Of a DNA stretch of 64,000 nt, positions 25,015-36,859 are shown in pieces. The stretch spans positions 124,001 through 188,000 of the forward strand of contig KV748176.1 in NCBI GenBank assembly GCA_001692895.1. The letters are read 5' to 3'. Below the pieces are notes generated by a model that did not search any database, was not told where the DNA came from, and saw only the letters and a list, made by a program, of their open reading frames with translations. The stretch's first letter is position 1, and each line of letters begins with the position of its first letter. This DNA is from Cenococcum geophilum 1.58 (Eukaryota; Ascomycota; Dothideomycetes; Gloniales; Gloniaceae). A program made the translations under genes and the position numbers.

Positions 25015-27265
25015 TTGCCCCCCCCCTTCTTATAGTTAGCCCCTAATTACTATTACCTTACGGTAGGGAGTTTATAAGCGCTCGTCCTAGAAGGGGTTTA
25101 GAGAGATATCGGTATGCTATTATATATTATCTGTCTATCTAACCCCTACTTTAAACTCCTAAAAACTTTAGTAAGGGAAAAACATAACTAGAGAAAAGAT
25201 ATAAGGATTGCTAGGAGATCTATTAGAAGCCTGCTAGAAATATACTAGTAACTACCTAAGTTAACCTAAGGATTTTTATATAACTCTACTTCTAAGTCTT
25301 TATACCGGTCTCTAATTAATTATAAGTATTATAGGTAATTTAGTGTTCTAGTATAGTTCTATAGAACCTTTTGGTATAGGATTTAATATATAGGGCCTTA
25401 GCTTACCATCGTCTTTAACTGCTAAGATATAATTTATAATCTTCTCTTATAACCCTTTACGTTACTAACACATTACTTCTATATTTGCCCTTAGGCTTTT
25501 AAATATAATTAAGGTATTAATTAGTTAATTAAGGAGACTTGTCTCCTAAGATTTAGTGTATATGCTTTTAAATCTAGTAGTCCTATGCTATATAATTGGC
25601 GTAGCTTTACTATTTAGCAAATAGGAAGGACACTTCGTAACAGCATTTGTAGCTCTTATGCGATTATTAAAAACGTCTATAACATTGTTCTTTAATACTA
25701 TAGTATTGTTTAGATATAATTTAACCTATATACGCCTTTAATTAATGTCTTAATTGCCTTCCCCTAGCTATATACTTAGTTTTTATAAAGAAGTAATGGT
25801 TAGATAATATATACTTGTATTTCCTTTTAAATAACGCTATTATAACAGAGTTATATTAGCAAGGTTGCGGCTATTTACTAGAAGGATATTGGACGGTAAA
25901 GTATAAGGACACCTTGCTTATTAAGCTGCTCCTTTTCCTTAATACCTTACTTCCCCCCTATTAACCTTCGTCCAATTTTACACATATCTTTAATATATTA
26001 TTAAGATTTTCTTCTTTTTTATTAATAATTTAATATACCTCTTTGTTCTCCTACTAACTGCTCTTTTAAGCCAATTCCTTAGCGTATTTTAGCCCTACCG
26101 TTATATATAGAACCCTAACCCCCGCTAACCCGCAACTAGTACTGGTCTTGCTTAAATAACTTTACTTATACGTCCTTAAAAGACCAGAAATCTAATAAGA
26201 GGATTTTAGAGGCTTGTAATAAGACGCGCTATATTAGATCTAATACCTTTAGTCCTTATAATTAATGCATGCGTACTAAGAGCAGTAGTTACGTTAAGGT
26301 AAGCTTTTATATTTTTAGATAGTTTTCTATTACTAATATAAAGCTTTAATAGCCTAGGCCTAAGTAGCAGCATTCCTTTAATATTCTTAACTACTATATT
26401 ACCCAGGCTCTGTTCTATTTAAGCGCTAATACTAAATAATTGGGTTGGATTTAAGACTATACCATAGCCATCTATACCGCGTACAATTTCCAGTAAGCTA
26501 GCTAGTAGCATCTAATATATAAGCAAGGCTGGTATACTAAAGATAGGGTAAAAGATGGGGACAATAAGAAGAAGGTCGCTATATATCATAAGAAGGAGTT
26601 TATATATATATATTAAGTTTTTAAAGGGCATAATATAATATATTATTAGGTAGGTTACCCTTTAGGTACCTAGTAAATAGATAACTAATAGTTACTATAG
26701 TAAGGTCTTAGTGGTTCTGGACTATACCAGCTAGCTAATATCTCTATTTATTCTAGGCTTAAGTGTATCTTTATTAACTATAAGCTTATACTATAAGAGC
26801 TTTATTAGTATTAGTTTGGACCTAATATTAGTATTAAGCGTTTAAGGATCTCTGCCCTAGCTATACCTTATTATCCTACCCCTATTTTTATACCTACCTA
26901 TATACTTATAAAGGGATCTTATTTCTATTAGCTATCCCTTAAAGGGCTAATAGATACTAATCCTACTCCTAAGGATAAGGCATAGTAGCTTTTTAGATTA
27001 GGTATTTGGGATTTGTTCTTATATATAGTAGTAATTAAGAACCTTAATTAGGTGCTTAGGAAGGCCTTAAAAGGCTTTTAGGAAGGGCCTAGGAGCCCTA
27101 GGAAATGTAATTATAGTAAAATACCCTATTAATTTCATGCTTATATATATAAAAAGGCTAAGGACCTATCCTGCCTTAAGCTGTAGCCTTAATCCTTATA
27201 GTTTCCGGAGCCTGTCTATTCTATATCTAATTTAACTTTATATTCTTTTTTTAAATTTAATTAAC
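24800..27265 (-). mobile_element. 5'-truncated second copy of the 11.3-20.2 kb Gypsy family
   Basis: Reverse-orientation copy: LTR at about 24800-25014, then the 3' part (polypurine tract, antisense accessory block) up to the chromodomain tail near 27.2 kb, where similarity to 17.69 kb stops. No upstream pol or gag is seen. It is more decayed than the 11.3-20.2 kb copy, hence older or more heavily RIPped. Confidence 0.75.
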
Positions 27266-28380
27266 TATATATTTTAACCTAAGGTATAGATAAGATTATT
27301 TTATCTATTTTCTTCTAGACGTTTAGTCTTAGTTTCTATACTTAAGGGCACTTTTACTTAGCAATATAGTAGCAGTCGCTATATTAATATTTAAGGCCGT
27401 TTATATATTTCTTATACTATTTTAAATCGGAATTGGAATTATAATTATTTTAAAGAGTTATAAATACGGAGCTACTAGTAGTAGTACTAAAGGATGCAAT
27501 TTGCTATATATGGTAATATTCTTTACATTCCTTAATTAGATTGATAATAGATAGGGCAGCTTTATCCTTCCGCTCTTTATAAATAAGATCTACTTTTAAT
27601 ACTTCTATAAAGCTAGAAGAGATAGACTTAATTACTTAACCAAATTACAGTGTGGCCTAAATTCTTATACGTCTAGTAGCTCCAATTATTCCGCAAATTT
27701 ATAGATATTCCGCTAGCTGTTTAACTATTTATTAATACTCTTTTATTATAGGTCTATAGAGCTATATATTAAGTAAGAATATTATACTTTTAACCTAAAG
27801 TAGTAGAGGTAAGTATATTCTTTAATGCTTAAAGTTATTTATATACTATTTCTTGGCCATTAATAAGGGGAAGGTAGGCTACTAATATAGAGCGAATAAT
27901 ATAGTTGCTAATATCGTTTATAGCTTATTCTCGCTTTTAGTATATATGGAGATTGTCTTTATATTTAGTATAGAGCTAGTTTTAAGTAGTTATCTAGTTT
28001 TAGTCTAGCTTTAGAAGCTCGTCTTTTTTTAAATAGGTTAATATATTACTATACTTTATTAGTTTTAGCAGTATCTTAGATAATAAAGAACTATTAAATC
28101 TAATTAGATAGCTTATTAAGGATAAGGTTAATTTTAGAATAAATTTTATTTAAGGTAGTCGTTATTTTTAGAGTTTTAAAAGGGTTAGTAAGGGTCTAGG
28201 TTAGGGTCTAGTTAGTATCTTAACAAAACCTTATTAGACGTTTTAAACTTTTAATTTACTTCATTGGTTTTTTTTATCGGTTAGGTATATTTGTCGGTTA
28301 TTTAGTAAATAAAGAAGCTTAAGATACTATAAAGGTAGTAGAAGTAGTTTAGAAGGCTTTTTGGAATAAGGTAGTAGATT
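27266..28380. other. RIP-decayed DNA, origin not identified
   Basis: Very AT- and TpA-rich, no long open frame. The minus strand between 27.4 and 27.9 kb has a faint protein-like character, but I cannot assign a family. Confidence 0.35.
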
Positions 28381-29560
28381 AATTGCTTAGCAAGTAGTGC
28401 GATCCGGGCTTATAACTATAAGCTTTGCAGTGTGGGTATTAAATAAGCGACTTGATTGTAAATGTAGCTCTAGAGTCTCTATATATACACGAGGTAGGTG
28501 GCAAGAGGCTAACGACGATGATCCACAATCTCCACTGTAGATAGTGCCACTTAGTCGGTGATAGGTAATAGAAATAGGTAATAGAAATAGGTAATGGAAA
28601 TAAGTAGCATAGCTCCCAGTAATAAATGAATGTATATTTATACCACTTATCGTATTCATATCATTAAGGCCTTTAGATATTCGTTATCGTGATAATATTG
28701 CGATATTGACTCAATAAGTAATATCACCAGGCTTGGCAAGGCGTTTGAGGGAGGCGATCGTCTTTAGAGTCCTCCCAAATCGTCACCCCCCTTCTGCCTC
28801 TTGAACCAATAAGCTCATTAATAGCTCCTGCATCCATCCCAATATAAATTAATACAATATTGCTCGTGCGTATATTTTAGAACGATAGGCGTATTTACAA
28901 TCCTTTGCGAACACTATACTACCCCTTTACAACACCATCGACTACTACTAACGCTCTAAATTATATATATATATATATTCATAAGCTTATAAATATTTAT
29001 TTATTTATAAGATTCAATATCATATCCATATCACTTTATAACGATAAGCATATCGCGATATATAAATGAATAAGGTTATCATTGGGAGCCCTGATAAGTA
29101 GTGAGACATGCGATGCCAAGAAACAGGATCGTAAGTCATAAGGTAGCGCAAGCTTTGGTACCGGTGGTCGATTACATAAAGGATTAGGTGGATTCTGTTT
29201 ATAGGAAATTGATGTTGAAATAAACGAAACTTTGTAGGTGGATTTTGTATTAACCACATTCCAAATCCGATCTCTTCGCAGTGAGGTTTTCAATAAGCGA
29301 AATTCCAGCCAATAAAATACTGTTATTTGTTAATATTTACGGTGTCAATATTAAATATTAGCAATAATTTAAATAAATTTATTATAATAGAAATATACTT
29401 ACTTAAAAATAAATATTATATAAATTATTGGCATAGATTGGCAGTTTTACAATATATTCTCCCGTGTAGAAGTATTTGCATACTATAAAATATCTTAGCA
29501 CGCGCTCCCTTACTAAAATCGATTGATTTAAATATTAACTACCCCTAACTACACCATAAC
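28381..29560. other. Less decayed intergenic island with a short 12-13 bp tandem repeat
   Basis: Base composition is more balanced than the flanks and CpG/CpA are present, so this stretch is probably low-copy. 28561-28603 holds three near-identical units of the type AAATAGGTAATAG. 28955-28978 is a TA microsatellite. Short open frames on the minus strand (up to about 90 codons) resemble nothing I know. No gene called. Confidence 0.4.
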
Positions 29561-30456
29561 CATACGCAATTAAAGCTCTATATCTCTAATATAGCCTCTT
29601 AACTCTGCTATCTACGTTATCTATAAGTAGCTAGTTATATAATAGCTTTATAGTAGCGCAGTAGAAGGGTATTTAGATTTTTTGCGACCGTATACGTCCT
29701 ACCAAAGCTCTGCAAAAGCCCTACACGAAGCTCTACTCGAAGCTCTACTTGGAGCTCTACTCGAAGCTTTGCTCGAAGCTCTGCTTGAAGCCCTATATAG
29801 AGCTCTAAAGCTCTACTAATATGTAGCACTAATATACTACAAAGGTTCTACAATTGGCCGTATAAACGCCCATACGACTAGTTGCTATACGATCGTCTCT
29901 ACGAACGGCTCTATAAATGTCGCACGATTGCCCGTATAAACGCCTATACAATTTAATTGATTGATTAATTAATTACCTATACAAACGCCCGTACGAACGC
30001 CCATACAATCGATTAATTAAACGTCTATATAATTGCCTATATAATCGTCTATACGAACGTCTCTATAAACGCCTCTATAAATGTCTACACGAACGCCTGC
30101 ACGAACGCCTATACAAAGCTCTGCTCAAAGCTCTATACAAAGCCCTTTACAAGGCCTTCAAAAACAAGCCTAAATGCAAGGTCTATATAGAGAAGCTCTA
30201 TCAAATCTCTAACCAAGCTCTGCTCGAAGCTCTGCTCGAAGCTCTATCAAAACTCTGCTCGAGGCTCTATCGAAGCTCTGCTCAAAGCTCTGCACGAGGC
30301 TCTACTTAAAGCTCTATCAAAGCTCCACTTAAAGCTCCTCGAAGCTCTGCTCGAAGCTCTACCAAGGCTCTGCACGGAGCTCTTCTTAAGCTCTGCTCAA
30401 AAGCTCTACGCGAGGCACTGATCGAAGCTCTACACGACACTCCACTCCAATAACCC
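29560..30456. repeat. 12-bp array element, copy B
   Basis: Arrays of GAAGCTCTGC/GAACGCCTGTAC units surround a non-repetitive core (about 30140-30200: AAAAACAAGCCTAAATGCAA). The same core occurs inverted in copy D near 57.26 kb, between similar arrays, so this is an organised element and not simple satellite. A second shared word, CTCTACTAATATGTAGCACT, lies at about 29812. The right side is cut by the piggyBac insertion at TTAA 30457. Confidence 0.6.
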
Positions 30457-30460
30457 TTAA

Positions 30461-32667
30461 CCCGTCAAAATTCGTCCAACGGGCGCCAGCCAATCAGATC
30501 ACGCGAATCAAAATACCCGTGCTCAGAAATATAAGGCTGGCGATATTCGTTAAATACTATATAAAATTGATATATAAACTTATTGCTTGGAGTTGAGTCG
30601 CTTAATATAAGGTTGCTAGCATTACTTATTATTATAGAACGGAATTTGATACACTTTACAGCCGTACAGAGTCCTTAGTGCACGCTGCGGTCTCTTCCAA
30701 TTTAGATCGTCCCTGCCTTTCTTTATAGTATTTGGTGATAGATCTGCCAAAGCCTTCCTTCGTCCTTAATACTTTACCTTAGACTTCCTACTAGCCTCTA
30801 TGCAGGCTAAGTAGTTAAAGGGTTTCTTCCAAAGCTTCTCCAACGTGTGTTCCTTCACAGGATACTATTTAATCTTATCTGTAGAGCGTCAAGCCTTTTC
30901 TTCCTGCGTATAAGCCTTTTGTTTATAAATTAAGCGCTCGAATAAGGCATTGCGAAGATCGATTTAGAATTGCTTATAGCCATCTACACGACCTGCTTAG
31001 CGATCAGTAAGAGTATAGGAAGACAATAGGAAGCAGTTGCTAATTACTATATTAAGTAGGAAGTGCCATAGAGGCTTCCAGGTCTGCCTATAAACCCTCT
31101 ACGTCGTAAAATACGAGCGCAATTGGTCCGCAATATCCACGCCGCCCATATAGCAATTGTACCAGAATATAAAGGTTGGAATAGGCAATATCTTCTTAAC
31201 ATTATTGCTAAAGACTTTCCGAGTCTGTCTGGCGCCGCTAGCGGTAAGGGGAGGACGTTTTTATATAGTAGTCTTTGTGTAGCGACCTGGCAATATATAA
31301 CGTTATTAGATTTTAAGCCTTGTGGTTAAGGTAATTAACTTACCGTCGTCGATAGTACTCATAAAAAGCACTACATTGGCGTCCTTCTAAGCAAACTCTA
31401 TTACCTGCCCATCTTTAGAAAGCTCTCTATATAATTTACTCTATGGAATTTAAGCTGCATGGGTTAATTTAAGCTCTGCAAGCGTTCGGTTAATCTACTC
31501 AGCAGGCACCTTCTTCTTTGTCTTTCCTTTTGTAGTTATAGGTACCTTAATATTACCTTCAATGTTACCCTATTCCTTACGCTGCGTTTTAGTTATTTAA
31601 ACGGTTCCTACGCCTCTAATACCAAGGCCTCGTAATTGTGTAAGAAGCTTAACGCTTATAAATAGGTTATTAAGCCAGATAACGTGCTTTCCTAGTTAAT
31701 AGAGGCGTTCTTCTATTTTGGCGTCTTTTTATAAGAGCAAATTAAGGACTACTGCCTACGTCTTTAAAAAGCCTTCCTTGGTAAATAATGGGTCTAGATT
31801 AACTAGGCCTTCCTTATTACCTTTAGCGTGCCACATAAAGTCTAATATATAGCCTTCGTTCGCCAGAACCCATATTTTAAAACCTTTTAGTATTAGTTTA
31901 AATGGAATATTAACTATTTTGGGAGCACGGCCTATAAAGCGCTGGATTATTTTATTAACGGCAAGGTAGGTTTTAGGGGCGTAAAGCTTTTTATAAGTAA
32001 GCCGAATATACTTAGCAAGCTCATTAATTCGGGTAAATATATTTTTAGGTGTTTTATTAGATTCTAGCTATAGTAGTAAGGCTTAAAAGTGGCGATTAAG
32101 CTGCTAAAATCGGGAAACCGCAATGTACTTTTTGATAATATGCTTAGTGCCATATATGTCTAAATCCTTCTAGTAGTCCTTAATGCACGATTCTATAGTA
32201 ATTCCTATATAAATAAGCACCCTAAAGTACGCGTAGAGTTCCTGCTTGTATATTGGCTGCTATAGGCATAGGTATTCTGCTTTCTCATCCAACAGGTAGA
32301 GCTCCGCATACTTATTCGTCCACTCTATAAGCTTATCCATAATCTCATCTATAAAGAAAAGACTAAATAGCTTAAAAGAATTGTGTGTATCGATGTTTGG
32401 AGGTAGATTTAATAAGCCATAGTTGTCCCAATCGTCGATATAGAGAGGTTTAAATTTGGGCAACGGCTAGGGCTTTAGGGGAGGTGTTTTCGCCGTCTTA
32501 TTTGGGGGAACCTTATATTAAGTCTTTTAAACAAGGTCTGCGTCAATTCTAGTACAATTAGAAGGCATAGTGATAGTGTAATTAACGATTGAATTCTATG
32601 TAGATACACGCGTTGTTTTAATACTAGTGTTCGTGCACGGACCACATTCTCGTAGGATGTTGACGGG
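30461..32667 (-). mobile_element. piggyBac-family DNA transposon with TTAA target sites
   Basis: Ends CCCGTCA...TGACGGG are flanked by TTAA at 30457-30460 and 32668-32671, the invariant piggyBac target. The minus strand carries a transposase of the DDE_Tnp_1_7 type from an ATG at 32568 to about 30.69 kb. Recognisable pieces include a start near 32568, a conserved N-terminal block with FSLFFIDEIMDKLIEWTNKY (about 32400-32320), a GFKIWVLANEGY-like block near 31.87 kb, and the closing DGQVIEFA...VVLFMSTIDDG block near 31.35-31.4 kb. Stops interrupt the frame repeatedly, all of the kind RIP makes. 2.2 kb in total, so close to full length but dead. Confidence 0.85.
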
Positions 32668-32671
32668 TTAA

Positions 32672-33100
32672 GGGATAAACGCCCGTACGAACGTCTGCAC
32701 GTATAGGTATCGGAGGTCGGGGTTAGGCTTAGCATAACCTCGGGTTACGCACGACCCCCTAAGGTCCGCGACATATCGTCTAAATATTACCCCCCCCTTT
32801 TGGTGGTGGCCCCTACTTTTTGGACGCGTTTTTGAGGCCTAGGTTAGTACTAGGTTAGTATAGAGGACCTTGTCGCGCGCCTTCGACCTTATCATCGCCT
32901 CGACAATCCATTTTTTGACCCTCTTCCTATTCTCATGTCGACCTTATCATCGCCTCGACAATCCATTTTTTGACCCTCTTCCTATTCTCATGTCGACCTT
33001 ATCATCGCCTCGACAATCCATTTTTTGACCCTCTTCCTATTCTCATGCCCGCGCTAGCTCCTAGCTCGCGCGGGGCTTCTAGTTTTATATAGAACGGCCT
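32672..33100. other. Spacer between piggyBac and Crypton elements
   Basis: Starts with the tail of the array that piggyBac interrupted, then GC-richer DNA holding a perfect 55-bp triplication (32883-33047, listed separately). No coding signal. Confidence 0.5.
32883..33047. repeat. Three identical 55-bp tandem units
   Basis: The unit begins TCGACCTTATCATCGCCTCG and ends CTATTCTCATG. Starts are at 32883, 32938 and 32993; the three copies are identical by eye. It lies just upstream of the Crypton coding region and could be part of that element's 5' region. The perfect identity in a heavily mutated neighbourhood suggests recent expansion, below the length RIP detects. Confidence 0.9.
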
Positions 33101-35745
33101 ACTATAATTCTAATTCTATAATATAGAGCTCTCTTCTTCTCCTCCTCTATTAATATTTACGCGTTTAGTGGCTTTATTTACCCGTACCTGCGCCGCGCTT
33201 ACGCGTCTTCCCCCTAACCTCTTGCGGAGATAGAGTCTTTTAAGAATCTTCTTACCCTACAGTCTACTTTATAGTCGAAGGAAGCCCCCCTAGCCTCCTC
33301 CTCCCCCTCTTTTTATAGCCTCTAGAACGAATTCAAGGCCTAGACGTTACGGCTATATGATATTTATAAGGCCTAGCGCTTAAAGAATACTATAAGGGCG
33401 TATAAGCCAAAGTAGAAAGAGTGGAAAGACTAGTATATAAGACTGGAAGGTAATACGGACGGCGCCCGGGTAACAGAAAATAAGCTTTACCTATTTTTAA
33501 AGTAGTAAGTTGTTAACCAAGAATTATAGGCTGCTAGCTATTAAAAACAGAAGTTAAAACGGAAAGAGATGTGGAAAGATAGCGAGTGGGTAAAGAAGAG
33601 GTAGAAGACGGTTAAGCGGGTAGGGTAGCTAGAGGGGAAGTTAGCCGCAGGGGCAGCTATAGGGGCAGCCGTAGGGGCAGCTATAGGCATAAGGGAGGAA
33701 GCTATAAAGGAGGAAGGGGAGATATAGGACGAGGAGGCCCTAGACGCCCTATTTAATAAGATAGTCCAATACTTAGTTATAAATAGCTACGTCTCCACTA
33801 TTACCGAGCTTTACGTGTAGTAGTTAGAAGGCAAGACCTTACAGCCGCTGTGGGGGGTAAAGCTCTTAGTAGTACTAGACAGCGTCCGCTGTAATAAGGA
33901 CCGGATTTAACGCGTTAACTTTATCAATTAAGGCCTATTTATAATTACTAGCGGCTACAACGTTAAAGGGCTTAAAAAGGTAATCACTTAGTACTAGGAG
34001 ACGGGCTCTAAGATACTAGGTTTAGTTAAGTCTTACCTTTAAACTGCAGCCAAGTATTTATTAGGTTCATATATACCCTACCTAGTCTATATAGCTGCCG
34101 TTTTCTGACCCGTTTCTTAGGCCATACTACCGTTACCTATAGTAAAAGTAGATAAAACGTTTAGCTTACTAACCTTATTTTTATTAAACTAGAGAATAAA
34201 GGGCCTAAACTAGATAAGTTAGCGCTATGTATAATTATATTGATAATATAAGGGAAGCAGAATTAGTATAGTAAGGTTAAGTATATGGGCTATATACGGA
34301 ACGCTAACCCTATCCTCTACCCCCTCTCTATAGTAGCCTTTTACTTCTTTAACCACTAGGGTAAAGACGGTACTAAGAGCTTCCCATCCTTTTGGTAGCT
34401 AAAGGACTACTATAACCTATACGTCTTCCCTAGTAGTATTAAAGTACCATAACGGCCGCTAAGTTATTATATATAGTTTAAATAAAATAAAAAGATATTC
34501 TAGGGGGTAGGAATTTACTTAAAGGAGAAGACCTATAGCGCCTATAAGTAGAGCGTCCGGTATACTAAGCTTAGCGGCGTTAAGGAGACCTAAATTAGAT
34601 GGGCCGGACGCTAGAATATGGACGCGATAATAGGAGCCTACCTTAGCTACCTACCCTATACGTTTATGCGGTCGATCGCCAGCTTCCTAAAGAAAGAAAA
34701 GGGCTACTTTCTCCCCCACGCACGGGAGGTGCTAGAGGAGGCCCTCTATTTAAAGATATAGCCTAAGACTAACGTCTGGCTAAAACGCATAGAGGCCTAC
34801 TACCTAGGTAGGGCCGATAATAAGGTTATACGGCTTAACCTTACGGGCTTAGGATTTCTACGCCTCCTCTACGCGCTTAGGGTAATCCTATATAAGCAGT
34901 TCCCGCTCCACCCCCTATAAAAGGACCCCCTCTTTAACTACAAGGAGTACTAAAGGTTCGCCGCGCGGATAGAAAGCTTGCTAGCTAATATAGTTACGCC
35001 AGATAAGCTAATAATACGGAAATACTAGCCTACCTATAAGGCCGTAGCTAAGCTAAGATATAAGGCCGCGATCTCTAAGATAAAGGGGGTTTAATTACGT
35101 GTGTAGACGATCTTAGAACGCCTTAGCGAAATAGAAAGGTTATTAGCATTATTCGCACCTATATAGATCTAGTAAGGGAAGACGGGTATCTAGATAGGGC
35201 CTACGGAGTCCGTATGTCTACCTTTAGGCAAGCCCACGCCGTCTACTATAACGTCTACTATATCCACGCCGCCTGCTCGGCCATCTACAATATCCGTACT
35301 ACCCGCTTAGCCGCCGTCTATAATATCCGCACCGTCCACTTAGCCGTCTATAATATCCGCACCGTCCGCTTAGCCGTCTATAATATCCGCACTACCCGCT
35401 TAGCCGTCTACTATATCTATATTACCCCTACTAGCGCAGGCATAAGCTAATACTTAACTATCTCTCCTATTTATCCTTAACCTATAAGCGCCGCTAAGGA
35501 AATATAAAATACTTTAAGGCGGTAATTCGGTCTTCTAGCTCTAGATTAAGTGGACTTTAGGGCTAGCGGGTAGGCCGTTAATTAAAGCTCTTAATCGTTG
35601 CTAGGGGGCACGCTAGCGGGTTAACGGCAAGGCTATGTTCTATAGCTGTCGCTATAGAATAATTAAGGATATAAGACGGCGCGTAGAAGACGGTATAGTA
35701 AGAGATAAGAGATAGGCTATTGACTAGCTGGAACAGCTATAAGGT
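33100..35745 (+). mobile_element. Crypton-type element (Ndc10-like tyrosine recombinase plus GCR1_C domain), decayed
   Basis: The plus strand encodes a remnant of the large fungal protein that joins a DUF3505/Ndc10-like tyrosine-recombinase region to a C-terminal GCR1_C DNA-binding domain. By eye: the N-terminal helix-rich region about 33.45-34.1 kb, the catalytic core about 34.2-34.75 kb (block ending near YLPYTFMRSIASF, then GYFLPHAREV at about 34.71 kb), and the GCR1_C block about 35.53-35.74 kb (NGKAMFYS...RRYRIIK...). Stops interrupt it often, at positions where C-to-T change gives TAG/TAA. No terminal inverted repeats are expected for Cryptons and I see none; the outer limits are estimates. 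Confidence 0.7.
35214..35450 (+). repeat. Short tandem repeat inside the Crypton coding region
   Basis: Five to six imperfect units of about 30-33 bp (TATAATATCCGCACCGTCCG type) encode a repeated YNIRT-LAV peptide. This is the proline/serine-type linker between the recombinase and GCR1_C parts, read in whichever frame survived decay. It is not a separate gene. Confidence 0.55.
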
Positions 35746-35789
35746 CGGCGTTCTTTAGATTAGCTTTATAAGAATATCTAAATAGTTAT

Positions 35790-36137
35790 TTTACTGTAGT
35801 AACTAGGACGCCTTAATATATAACTGCACTACGGTAACTAAAACGCCTCTATATACGATTGCACTACAGTAACTAAGACGCCTTAATGTACGACTGCACT
35901 ACAGTAACCAAGACGTTTTAATGTAGGACTGTACTAGTGACCGAGACGTCTTAATATAGGACTGCACTATAGTAACTAAGACGCCTTAATATACAACCGC
36001 ACTATAGTGACCAAAACGTCTTAATATAGGACTGCACTGCATTAACCGAGACGCCTTAATATAGGACTATACTATAGTAACCGAGACGTCTTAATATAGG
36101 ACTGTACTACAGCAATTAAGACGCCTTAATGTAGGAA
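35790..36137. repeat. 35-bp minisatellite, about ten copies
   Basis: The unit is close to GCACTACAGTAACTAAGACG plus CCTTAATGTAGGACT. Copies differ mainly by transitions. It directly follows the Crypton C-terminal domain and may be its 3' region. No coding role seen. Confidence 0.8.
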
Positions 36138-36359
36138 TAGAGCCCGTTTAGGTGTTATAAATTTAGAGTAACATTACGCGACCGTCCAAAAGTACCGATC
36201 TAACACAAATTATATACCTTTTCGCCCAAAATCGCGTGCGAAAGTACTCAGGGGCGGTCGCTGCGCGACCTCGTGCGGGGTTCGGGCGCGTTATCAGCAG
36301 GGGTGGCCCTAACCTCATATTAACCTGGGTCGTAACCGCGCCAAATCAGCCCCCCCAAT

Positions 36360-36505
36360 ATGTGATAGACATCTATACGTCTACACGCCTGCACGCCGCA
36401 CGTGGCTCTGCATGCCGCACGTGGCTCTGCATAAGGCTCTGCGCGAACCTCTGCACGAAGCTCTACTAAAGCTCTATACGAGGCTCTGCCTAAAGCTTAC
36501 CCCCT
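36360..36505 (-). repeat. 12-bp array element, short copy C
   Basis: Reversed copy of the array with its conserved edge. Reading the minus strand, ATTTGCTTCGCA, a G-run and AAGCTTTAGGCAGAGCC lead into the GAGCTTCGTGC units, as at 56.26 kb (copy D). Sharing a defined edge in opposite orientation argues for a dispersed element. Confidence 0.6.
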
Positions 36506-36739
36506 GCTGCGAAGCACGACGGAGGGATAGAATTTGCGAAGCAAATCCCTACCAACTAGTATCTATAGGTTAAAAGTCTTCTTTTACTAGCAGTTTAATA
36601 ACTCTTCTATATTAAGGGAGTCTAATATAGGTATAAAAAGTAATAAGTCTGCTGTAGAAGCTATAATATTTAATAATTTATCCGTACAATGTTAAAGTTA
36701 AAATTTTTAAAGGGGTGCCAAGAAGATCTGCAAATATTA

Positions 36740-36800
36740 CAAATATAGCCAATATTCGCCAATATTCGCCAATATTGATTAGTAACAATATTGATCAATC
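36740..36800. repeat. Short ATATTCGCCA tandem repeats at the repeat/gene-island border
   Basis: About five units of CAATATTCGC/CAATATTGAT in a row. They mark the abrupt change from RIP-type DNA to normally composed DNA. Confidence 0.5.
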
Positions 36801-36859
36801 TGATTGGCCGATATTGATACTGAAACCCTTGTCTCTTCAAGATCTTCATGGCTTTTTTA

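Noticed and set aside
28387-29293. Minus-strand frames of 79-90 codons as genes
   Set aside because: No recognisable domain, no consistent codon preference, overlapping frames; left as unassigned low-copy DNA.
35790-36137. CRISPR-like array
   Set aside because: Units abut without unique spacers and differ by transitions; it is a minisatellite.
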